Origin: Agapanthus africanus
Lineage: Eukaryota; Streptophyta; Magnoliopsida; Asparagales; Amaryllidaceae
Reading direction: 5' to 3'
Assembly: GCA_030015575.1 (NCBI GenBank)
Contig: CM057344.1
Location: 590,062,410 to 590,126,409 of the forward strand
DNA: 64,000 nt
Part shown: positions 23,245-32,780 of the stretch, in pieces
How the letters are laid out: each line of letters opens with the position of its first letter
Numbering within the stretch: the first letter of the stretch is position 1
Translations under genes and position numbers: made by a program
The notes under the pieces: generated by a model
Told to the model about the DNA's origin: nothing
What the model saw: the letters and a program-made list of their open reading frames with translations, nothing else
Database searches by the model: none

Positions 23245-26203
23245 ATGGCCTCCCGCTTCACTTATTGCAACAGCAACTCCCACTCCGTCCTCGCTGGAGG
23301 AGTGACCTATGGGCCCCAAGCGGCCTCCATCTTCGCCATGCCAGTGGAACATGTGACTCAGGCCATTACTGGACTGTTCTTTAGGACCATGATCCCACCG
23401 GCAAGCTTCAGCATCCCAATGCCGTCATAGGAAGCTCCGAAGAAGTCGGTCTTCGATCGGTTTACAACTACCACGACCCCTCTCAACGGGCCGTCCAATT
23501 CCAAGTCTACTGCATCAGTCTTCAACAGGCTGAGCCTGAGCTCCGGTGGGCCCGTAAAGAAGCCTGCAATACCTGAAGGAGTTATCCCGAAGTGGATAGC
23601 CATTCCAACTCCGACGGACGAAGTCGTCAAAGGGGATTCTCTTGCTAAGAGATCCGTATTCGCAAGACTGGCCGTTCCAATTCCTGCTGCAGGCGGGGTC
23701 GTTAAAAATGCTTCCCCTACCCGAAAGTCAGTCTTCGACAGGTTGGATGTTTCTTCTCAGCGGACATCAGTCTTCGATAAGCTGGCACCAATAACAACTC
23801 TTCACCAGAACAGGGGGCATAAGGAAGCCACCCCCGTAACTGAACCAGTCCCTTCTGCAAGACACACTCGACGTCGCCACTAGCACCGAGTGAGGAAAGC
23901 TGGGGGCAGTTCCCCTTCTGGATTGACTCCACCAGCTCTAATGGTGGAAATTGATGCTGCTGTTCCAATTGGGAACAACTTTGAGCCGCTTAGGAGGGTG
24001 TGCAAGAACTCTCCAACCGCCGTGTTGAAAAAGTCTCCTCCACCCACTGAAAATGTTGTTAAAGCGAAGCCGGAGCAACCCCCTCAGCGGTTGTCCTCCA
24101 AAATCCACAGGGTCTGGCGAAGGGTCCAAGACTCTGTGATTAACCAAGACTACTCCCGCCAACCAAAGAAGATGAAGGTTCGGCAAGAGGAGGACTATCC
24201 CATCGTTGTGCCACGGAAGGTATCGTCTGCCCGGATGCCTATCACAACAGCCCCCTCAAAGTCGACCGCTCATGAAAGGAGAAGGCCGGAGAAGATCCCC
24301 GTGTCTGCGATGAATCTCAGGGGCACTGAATCCAAACGCCCTAAGTCTGGGGGCATGGTAGTGCACACCATCTACATGGCTTCCGGGAAAGAGGATAGCC
24401 GTACCTCCACGGGTCATCGATCACTCACCCGGTCTGTGACAAAGGCTCAGGAGTAACAACAGAAACTCTCGGAGATGATGACAAAGATGGCCGTACTCAC
24501 TGGGCCAAAAGAAATCCCGGAGACATCGTCGGAACAGCGCCAGGAGTAGGAAACCGATGCCGAATTCCTCCGAAGAAAGCTCGAGAAGAAAGACAAAGAG
24601 GCCGCGGAACAAGCGGCCAACATAAAACAAATGGTGCCCTTGTTCCAAGATATGGTCGGGATGATGATACAGCCGGATCCTCCAGCTGAAGACTCTCTAA
24701 TAATCCTTGAAGACGACAGAGGGGAGACATCAAACCCTCTTCCGGCTCTATCAGCAGCCAGAGAAGAGACCATCTCCAAAGCAACCCTTGACTACTATAT
24801 AGCTCAACAGATACGAGTTCATCAGGCAAGCGAAGCGGCCAGCCAAATCGTCAAGACTAGACGACCCTATCCGGGTTGGTACGATCAAATAAAATACCCG
24901 CCAGGATATACGATCCCTAAGTTCAATGTGTATAAGGGGACGAGTAATCCACACTAGCATGTTGCTCAGTTCAGGGCTCTGTGCGGTAATACTGAGGGTG
25001 ACGACAAACTGCTGCTTCGCCAGTTTGTTGGCAGCTTGTCGGAGACAGCATTCGAATGGTACTCCGAGCTCCCAAATGACTCTGTCAAGACATTTGCAGA
25101 AATGGAGCTATTGTTTACACAAAGGTTCGCAAGCGCCAGCGAACGTACCCCGATCACGGCATTGATCAACAACAACCGAGTGGCCCGAGACCGGTTGGTC
25201 GCCCCTCGATGAGAAGTTGAGACGTCCTTACTCGTTTTCCCGGGATAAAACAAGGAGGCTGTTCGAATTGGTAGTGCGCAACGGGCTCATCACTCTACCG
25301 GAGCCGAGACACCCACTGCAAACAAACGACATCAACAATCCCAATTACTGCCCCTACCACCAAATATTGGGCCATCCGATAAAAGACTGCTACATCTTCA
25401 AAAACTGGGTTGAAGACCAGTACCAACAGGACAAGTTCGCGCTGTCCGAAAACTGGAAGGTAAATCCACCACAATAGCACACTCCTAAAAGGGTATACAC
25501 GCCGGGGGCATCATGCTCATTCATAGAGGAAGCTCCATGGGAAGTAGTTCTTTCGGCAAAAACGAAAAGTATGATGAAGGATCTTCAAGCATGCCCCGCA
25601 ATCAGGTGGAAAAGCTCGCTAGATCCCAAGATCATTGAGGGAATGCTGAAACCGCGCCCGACACCGAGAGTTGGTAGCAAAGGGCAAAATACCCAGGTCC
25701 AGCCGTCAATGTCTTCGAAGAAGAAGAAGAAGACCAAGAAGCCTGCACAGCCTGATGACAAGCGCACGGACCTGCAAAAGCATATTAGCGCGCTAGAGGA
25801 ATATAATCAGAAGGCGCGAACCCCAGTCACACTCCAAGAGTTTCTCAACCATATCCTTGAGAGCGGAGATGATGACAATGACGAGTGAGACGACTCGTCA
25901 GAAGAACCCGAAGATTACGTGGCAAGTTGTCACATGATCTCTCATTCGTCACTGAATGATGAAGAAGCTCACTCGGTGTTAGAAGATAACATAGAGGAGC
26001 TGGGGGCAGAATCGGCACCAAAATCCTTAGAACCGTCCGATGAGCTGATTGACGTGCTGCTAAACGAAGCCCGTCAGAAGAACAAAGCTAATCGAGAACG
26101 CAAAATGGCCATATTCGAAAAAGCCAGGCGTCGGCGTCAAGTGGAAGAAGTCGCGGTAGGGATGGATCATAAAACACCCCAACCAAACCAAATTACACCC
26201 TAA
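23245..26203 (+). pseudogene. Element B gag, broken
   Basis: Starts at ATG 23245 (MASRFTYCNSN), aligned with A's and C's starts. The N-terminal third has SVFDRF, SVFNRL, SVFARL, SVFDRL and SVFDKL motifs. Then comes a basic/acidic linker, the capsid-like domain (PYPGWYDQIKYPPGY ... FAEMELLFTQRFAS, about 24860-25150) and a zinc-knuckle-like NYCPYHQILGHPIKDC (about 25340-25390). Stops lie at 23428 (TAG; CAG in A), 23881, 24454, 24547, 24955 (TAG; CAG in C), 25475 and 25886. About 300 bases are deleted at about 25167, between the ATCAAC and AACAACCGAG words, removing the distal capsid and shifting the frame. Homology with C's gag stops near 26140. Not functional. Confidence 0.85.
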
Positions 26204-26569
26204 ATGGGTGTATCCCACTTTATCGTTATGTATCCCGTAACGTGACAAATACACGTGCATACAGGATAAACTATGGACCATAATGTTCTTAAACTAACAT
26301 TGGACCGAAACGTCCCTAAACTAACAGTGGACCATAATGTCTTTAAACTAGCTACGGACCGAAACATCCTTAAACTGACGATGGACCGAAACGTCTTTAA
26401 ATTACTATAAACCGCAGCATTCTTGGGCTGACGCAAAAAAAAATGGTACGTCCATAAGCAAGATGGGCACGGATGAAAACCCGAAAGGGCTCCGTAAGTA
26501 AAATCAGTAGGGCTACCGGCGAGTTTGTGAAAACCCGAAAGGGCGCAGACTCGTAAAAAAATTCATGCA

Positions 26570-27120
26570 CACTTGCAAGGTCCTCTCGACCTTGTATGGA
26601 GAAAATACCTGTGTGGGATCCTTACGCCTCATAAGAGACCAACACACTTAGGGATCCCCACGATTCCTGAGGAGAAATTACACTTACGAGATCCTCACGA
26701 CTCATAAGGAGAACCCTCTTATGAGACCCTCACGGCTCATAAGATTCAAAAGCCTTAAGCTACAGGGATCTGAACCTATTCTTAAGCCATCACATTTCCC
26801 AGATTGCACTACAAACGGTTCAATATTGACCCTTGTATACAATCCATGGGCGCAAATAAACATCTCCCCCACCAAGTTCCGCCAATGGCGTGAAATCCTC
26901 ACTTGGTGAACAACACCTGTAAGTCCTCTCGATTTATAAGGAGAAAATACTCTTATGAGATCCTTACGACTCATAAGGAGAAAACACTCTTGTAAGATCC
27001 TTACGACTTATGAGAGACCATGAACTTAAGAATCCTCGCGATTCTTAAGGAGAAAACGCACCTACGAGATCCTCACAACCCGTAAGGAGAAATGCCTTTA
27101 TGAGACCCTTACGGCTCATG
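26570..27120. repeat. Array of small hairpins with varying stems (B)
   Basis: Roughly nine inverted repeats of 8-10 base pairs around a nearly constant centre (ATCCTTACGA / ACCCTCACGG). Examples: CTTATGAG...CTCATAAG at 26709-26734 and again near 26950-26976; CTCTTGTAAG...CTTATGAGAG at 26987-27016 (two G-T pairs); CTTAAGAATC...GATTCTTAAG at 27025-27049. The stem sequences differ but stay complementary. Confidence 0.8.
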
Positions 27121-27985
27121 AAGTCAAAAGCCTTAGTCGACAGGATCCTAACCCTGTTTGCTAAGCCACCTTTGTTCGAATCGACAGAGGCAAATGATGA
27201 TTCGCTCCTGGCAATGTACCAGTGGTAGCGATACTGATGCCTAAATCAGTATCAAATCCTAAGTCCTTTCATGGCAAATGATTATTCGCTCCTGGCAATA
27301 TTCCAATCGCAGCGATATTGATACTAAGATTGGCATCAGATTCCAAGCTCCATATTCTCAGCAAAAAGTCAGCGAAATATAAATGCATATGAAATAGCCA
27401 AAATGATAAGGCAACTTGCAACAAAATCAACAGGTAAAAGATATGCATACAAAAATAGCCGAAATGATTGGGCAACTCGCAATAAAAAGCAGCGAGTAAA
27501 TAAAAAATAGCCGAAATAATTGGGCACCGTGAAAAATAGCCGAAATGATTGGGCAATCGCGAATTTCGCGATATGAAAAGCTGAAATGATAGAGTATCGC
27601 GGAAAGAAATAAAAAAAATAAAACTTTTTCCCTACAGACGAGTCCATACTGTGTATACAATCCATGGGTATAAAAGAAAAGGAACTACATTTTCCCACCG
27701 GGCTCTTTCAATTGGAGAGTCAAATCTCGATGCCACATCTGCAGCCTAAAGATCACCATGATGTTTCTTCTCACTCCAACCGGATGCAGATGTAACGTCA
27801 ACAACCGGCCTCAGGGTCGCGACGAAGCGGAGCCAGAGCAAAGATCATAGTTCCAAATCTCGATGGCAACATCTACAGCCTAGAGACCCATAACGACGTT
27901 CCTCCTTATTCCAGCAGGATACGGATGCGACATCACCAATCGGAGCCACGACAAAATCCTCAGTTCCAAGACTCTACAACCTAGA

Positions 27986-28202
27986 GTCAACCCTGACACC
28001 GCAGAAAGCGGAGTACGTCAACCCTGACACAGCAGAAAGTGGAGTACGTCAACCCTGACACCGCAGAAAGCGGAGAACGTCAACCCTGACACCGCAGAAA
28101 TTAGAGTACGTCAACCCTGATACCGTAGAAAGTGGAGTACGTCAACCCTGACACCGCAGAAAGTGGAGTACGTCAACCCTGACATCGCGGAAAGCGGAGC
28201 AA
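27986..28202. repeat. 31-bp tandem repeat, seven copies (B spacer)
   Basis: Units begin GTCAACCCTGACACCGCAG at 27986, 28017, 28048, 28079, 28110, 28141 and 28172, an exact 31-base period with few substitutions. Confidence 0.97.
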
Positions 28203-29010
28203 GTCAGCTAATGACCTCCAACCCCCAGGGAAATCAGTATCCTTGGCAAAACCTCTCGATTCAGGGAAATCAGCGTCCGTGGCGAGAACCTCGATTCTCG
28301 TCGACCCGCAAGGAAATCAGTGTCTTTGCAGGAATCTCTCGATTCGTTTCGACCCCAGGGAAATCAGTGTCCTTGGCAAAACCTCTCGATTCAGCGTGAT
28401 CAGCATCCTTGGCGAGAACCTCGATTCGCGTCGACCCACAAGGAAATCAGTGTCTTTGCAGGAATCTGTCGATTCGTCTCGAGCCCAGGGAAATCAGTGT
28501 CCTTGGCTAAACCTCTCGATTCAGGGAGATCAGCGTCCTTGGCGAGAACCTCGATTCGCATCGACTCGTAAGGAAATCAGTGTCTTTGCAGAAATCTCTC
28601 GATTCGTTTTGACCCCAGGGAAATCAGTGTCATTGGCTAAACCTCTCGATTCAAAGAGATCAGCGTCCTTGGCGAGAACCTCGATTCACGTCGATCCGTA
28701 AGGAAATCAGTGTCTTTGCAAGAATCTCTCGATTTGTTTCGACCCCAGGGAAATCAGTGTCCTTGGCTAAACCACTCGATTCAGGGAAATCAGCGTCCTT
28801 GGCGAGAACCTCGATTCACGTCGACCCACAAGGAAATCAGTGTCTTTGCAGGAATCTGTCGATTCGTCTCGACCCTAGGGAAATCAGTTTCCTTGCTCGA
28901 CTCAGGGAGATCAACGTCCTTGGTGAGAACCTCGATTCGCTTCGACCCGTAAAGAAATCAGTGTCTTTGCGAGAATCTCTCGATTCATCTCTACCGGCGG
29001 GGAAATTAGT
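28203..29010. repeat. 130-bp tandem repeat, about six copies (B spacer)
   Basis: AAGGAAATCAGTGTCTTTGC recurs at about 28310, 28440, 28570, 28700 and 28830, with a diverged copy near 28950. Each unit holds sub-blocks with CGATTCG and TCGACCC. The open frames rich in QGNQ and ISVF are by-products of the repeat. A related ~158-bp array is in C (43858-44600). Confidence 0.95.
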
Positions 29011-29024
29011 GTCCCTGCGCATAA

Positions 29025-29170
29025 AAGAAAATTCTCCTGTGAGATCCTTATGACTCTCAAGAGAAAACGCACTTAGGAGTCCTCACGACCCCTAAAGAGA
29101 AATTACACCTACGAGATCCTCTCGACTCGTAAGGAGAAAAGTCTTTATGAGACCCTCACGGCTCATAAAG
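29025..29170. repeat. Hairpin array near the end of B's antisense gene
   Basis: Includes CTTTATGAG...CTCATAAAG (about 29143-29170) and TACGAG...CTCGTA, with the constant ATCCTCTCGA/ACCCTCACGG centre; corresponds to 44740-44930 in C. Confidence 0.7.
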
Positions 29171-29447
29171 TTGAAAAGTCTTAGGCAGCAGACCTAAACT
29201 TGTTTCCTAAGCCATCGCTACCGTGCAAGGAGATTAAGATAGACAACTATCTACTATCCTCATGACACATTTGCTAAAGTAACATGATAATGACACAACA
29301 AAGAAAAGAAAGCGACAGTATAAGATATAAAAAAATGTGTCTTTTATTCATGAATTCAATTGAGTACAAGATACATCATATAAAAGAATAAAAAAAATGA
29401 TGAATGAAAGCTTATAGATTACAAATTTTCAGTTGATACAAAAACGG

Positions 29448-30157
29448 CTACTGAGAAGGAGGCATCTTCAGTAAGCCAGCAAGCCGCTCGCGCACTCCTC
29501 TCAACTCCTTTTCATAGTCAGCCACCGCGGCCAACTCCGCTTCAATTCGAGCCCGTTGCTGTAAACATGATGAAAGTTTCTCATCGATTTACCGCTGAGC
29601 AATTTCGCGACTCTGTGTAACCTGCTCAGTGGAGTCAAGCTTCTTCCTCAGCACCAGCCTGTCAGAAATAGATCGTTGGAGATTTTCAAAAATAGCTTTT
29701 AGCTGTGCAGCGTTCGCTTCGACCTAGGCACGCAATTGGACAGACTTGGTGGAAGCCGCCTCATGTTCCTTTCGCCTAAGGGTCGCCTCTTGTTCAAAAT
29801 GGCGAAGGAAAGGAACACTCTGCTCAACCCATGCAGCCCGCTGGGAGTTCAGAGCTAATACTTCAGGAGCGAGACGCTTGAGCTCAATCTTATGCAGGCA
29901 GGCCTCGATCTTCCTGCAGTAATTAACCCAAGACTCGATGACACCTTCATCATGAAAGTTCACGAGCATCGCCAGCATGGGATTAACCTCAGCAGCAAAG
30001 TCTGCAGCAGATGCGAGGGCCTCGGTGTCAAGATCCTCGACGAACTCGCGCAACATTCACAGGCTCGCCGCAGCACCCCTGGAAGATGGGCGTTTAGCAA
30101 AGGGCCCCTCCGGCATTGGGATTCGAGACTCGAAAGGAGCTAGAGTCGGTGCGATTG
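29448..30157 (-). pseudogene. Antisense gene of element B, exon 8 (coiled-coil end)
   Basis: Minus-strand counterpart of exon 8 in C, ending with stop TAG at 29450-29448 (...KMPPSQ against LPPQ in C). The first half is open (MLREFVEDLDTEALASAADF, then VNPMLAMLVNFHDEG); stops occur at about 29724 and at about 29590 (TAA). The helix-rich E/A/R composition matches a coiled coil. By alignment the exon begins at 30157, but the expected acceptor AG is now GCAT, so splicing here is probably lost. The upstream exons lie beyond element C at 54461-55804. AATAAA on the minus strand at 29348-29343 could be the polyadenylation signal. Confidence 0.75.
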
Positions 30158-30189
30158 ATGCAAAACAGATTATGGTCAGATGTCGACTC

Positions 30190-30194
30190 GGGAA
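30190..30194. repeat. Target-site duplication of C, left copy (GGGAA)
   Basis: Matches 54420-54424 exactly; removing C restores a continuous intron 7 of B's antisense gene, aligned with C's own intron 7. Confidence 0.92.
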
Positions 30195-30703
30195 TGTTTC
30201 CCCCAATCAGAGCAAAGCTCTGTTGAAATTCAAAATTCAAAATTTTGAAGCAACGCTTCAAATCTCGGGCGCAACGCACCACATGTCAGGCGCTGATACG
30301 TCAGCACAGCGCCCAAGAAAGCGCGCCCAATCAGAGCAAAGCTCTATTTAAACTAAAATTAAAGGAAGCAACGCTTCAGTTGCGCAAGCACTGCGCTGCG
30401 CGACACGTGTCAGCGCAGATGCGCTAGCGCAGTTGCGCTGCTCTTTACGCTGCGCGACACGTGTCAGCACAGATGCGCTAGCGCAGTTGCGCTGCGCTTT
30501 GCGCTGCGCGACACGTGTCACGCGCTGGGGCATTTGCGCCAAACAGAATTAAAATTCTAAAGAAATCTTTTCTGTTCTTATTAAAACAAGAAGATTTTCT
30601 TCTGTAAAACAGAAACCCTTGGATCAAAGATCCAACGGTGGGGAAAATTCCCCAAATCACTCAGAGAAAGATCTCTTTAACAAATTTAACTAATTTATGG
30701 GCA

Positions 30704-30711
30704 CTATAAAA
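30704..30711 (+). promoter_or_regulatory. TATA box, LTR C
   Basis: CTATAAAAAGG at the LTR position where B has CTATATAAAAG; likely start of genomic RNA a few tens of bases downstream. Confidence 0.65.
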
Positions 30712-31689
30712 AGGACCCTATATCTCAATTCAAAGGCATCAACATTTCTTGAAAAAATCAAGAAGCTTCAAACAGAGAGAATTCTGAGAAAAATTCCAAG
30801 AAAAAGGTAAAAACCTTCACAAAAAAGAAGAAATTTCTTCTAATAGATCATTGATCTAAAAACCAGATCAATGATCTTCATAAAAAAAAAATAATAGTGA
30901 ATTGCACTTCTCATGAACCACTGGTTCTTTAAACAAGAAAAAAACAAAAATAAAAAAAATAGTGCTTTGCACTTTTATGAACCATTGGTTCTTGAATCTA
31001 AAAAGATTCCTAAATCATAGTGCTTTGCACTTGCAAACTGCGCTGTTGCGCTCTTGGGAGAGCGCCACGTGTCAATATCTGAACCACTTGCGCTATGCGC
31101 TTTGAGATAGAGTTTTGCTCTCTAAAATTGGCACAACTCACCAGAGTGCGCCACGTGTCAGCAGCGCAAGCACAGCGCACTAGCGCAGCACACTACGCTT
31201 GCGTGACACGTGTCACCACCATATGAGTTTGCGCTCATTACTTGGCGCAAAGCGCCTGACAAGCCACGTGGGGCACTGTCAGAGTATTTAATGCTCTGCA
31301 TTATTAAAGAAAAGGGACAGAGCCCAATTAAAAGGCTTAACAGGCCTAATAAAAAAAATGCTATGCATTTTAAAAAAAGGGGGGGGGCAAAGCCCAAACA
31401 AAAAAATAGACGCTCTGCATCATTTATAAAAGGGCAGAGCCCAACCAAAACAAGAATAATGCAGTGCATTACTAAAAAGGGGTAAAGCCCTAGCACAGGC
31501 CAAAAACAAAAAATGTTGAAACTCGACTTAGCCCAATCATGGCCATAAGTCCTCAAACTAAATTGACTGAGCACAGCTGCTCTCTTAAATCAATTTACGA
31601 CCGGTTCAAGGGTACATCTCCGAACTCCTTTGACTCCTATCGTTGTAATCCTTCAACGACGTCAGAGAGGTGACGGGTCCCAATGACCA

Positions 31690-31895
31690 CACATGAATAT
31701 GGACTGCGGGGTCCTTAAACTCGTGGACCGAAATGTCCTTAAACTAATGTCGGACTACTACGTCCCTAAACTGGAACATAGACCACCACGTCCCTAAACT
31801 GGAACACGGACCACGACGTCCCTAAACTGGAATACGGACCACCACGTCCCTAAACTGGAACACGGACCACTACGTCCCTAAACTGGAACAATAGA
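31690..31895 (+). repeat. GGAC-N6-GTCC dyad array, LTR C
   Basis: About seven units of 28-30 bases with GGACCACCACGTCC or GGACCACGACGTCC followed by CTAAACTGGAA. The 3' LTR has the same array at 52440-52630. Confidence 0.9.
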
Positions 31896-32635
31896 GCCTC
31901 CAAACGCTCTTTTGCCGGATCTAAACGGTCCCGTTTAAGTTGATCTTAGCCCCAAATACGGCTAACGTATCCTTAAACATTCAAATGGACTATAAAACTC
32001 CAAATCAACTTTGGTTCAAGGGTACATCTCTGAACTCCTCTGACACCTATCGTTGTAATTCTTCAACGACATCAGAGAGGTGACGAGTCCTGACGGCTAT
32101 ATAATAAATGGATCACCACGTTAAGTTGATCTTAGTCTTAAATCAGACTGACGTATCCTTAACGAACGTTTAAGTTGATCTTAGCCTCAATACGGCTAAC
32201 GTATCCTTAAAATAAAAACACCAAACCCAAATCTAAGTAAATACGGATTTGGACTAATCCACGTCCTACGGGCGACGGCATTACTCAGTCTCCGTATACA
32301 ATCCACGGGCAACCACAAACAAAACAAACACCCACGACACGAAGTGAAATTCTGAAGAAGGAGAAAGTTGTTACCGCGATGCGGTAGTTTAATTAACTGC
32401 AGGGGCTTGCGCCTGCAGGGAAGAGCGTCCCCACAATCAAAAAGCCCTCAAGCGAGGGGGAATCTGACGAAGTCTGCTATATCGACTGCATCCGTCTAAA
32501 CCTCTGATACACGGTGCCATAAATCAACTTGGTATCTTCGGAGAGGTAGACGGATAAAACCATATAGCATCTGCCCCGAACCTCAGGCCCAGACGTCCTC
32601 ACGTCGTCGGCCGCCGTTCGGAGGGGAACAGATTC

Positions 32636-32653
32636 TGGCATGCCCGGTGGGAC
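32636..32653 (+). other. Primer binding site, element C
   Basis: TGGCATGCCCGGTGGGAC, five bases (GATTC) after the LTR end; aligned with the A and B sites. Confidence 0.8.
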
Positions 32654-32780
32654 ATTTTCCTCTTTCCACTCCACACTTCGTGTGTCGTCCTCGCGAACCA
32701 ATCGCGGTTTTTAACGGTTGCCTTTGGATTTTCAAGTTACTAAGATTTGGTCTTTTGTCTGGCGCAGAACTCAAGCATCC

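Larger units (their letters stand above)
26204..29447 (+). other. Element B post-gag spacer, repeat-rich
   Basis: No gene supported. In order: GGAC-N6-GTCC array (26275-26420), a hairpin array (26570-26740), unique sequence, a second hairpin array (26920-27120), units with GCCGAAATGATTGGGCA (27370-27600), unique sequence, a 31-bp tandem (27986-28202), a 130-bp tandem (28203-29010), hairpins (29025-29170) and the 3' end region of the antisense gene, with a minus-strand AATAAA at 29348-29343. The order matches C's spacer 42060-45194. Hypervariable, tandem-repeat-bearing 3' regions are known for Tat-lineage elements. Confidence 0.8.
30195..32630 (+). mobile_element. Element C: 5' LTR
   Basis: TGTTTCCCCCAATCAG at 30195 to ...GGGGAACA at 32630; 2436 bases. 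Contains CAGAGCAAAGCTCTG (30208-30222), TGCGCTAGCGCA/ACACGTGTCA units (30390-30530, 31140-31210), TATA box 30704-30711, TTGGATCAAAGATCCAA (30619-30635), a dyad array (31690-31890) and the conserved 3' block. Near-identical to 50934-53370. Confidence 0.95.

Noticed and set aside
27986-29010. CRISPR-like regular repeats
   Set aside because: Units abut without unique spacers, lie in a plant retrotransposon and have no cas genes nearby; they are ordinary tandem repeats.
28163-29053. Plus-strand frames rich in QGNQCPW and EISVFAGI repeats
   Set aside because: Generated by the 130-bp tandem repeat; several overlapping frames are open at once and no start context or conservation supports coding.
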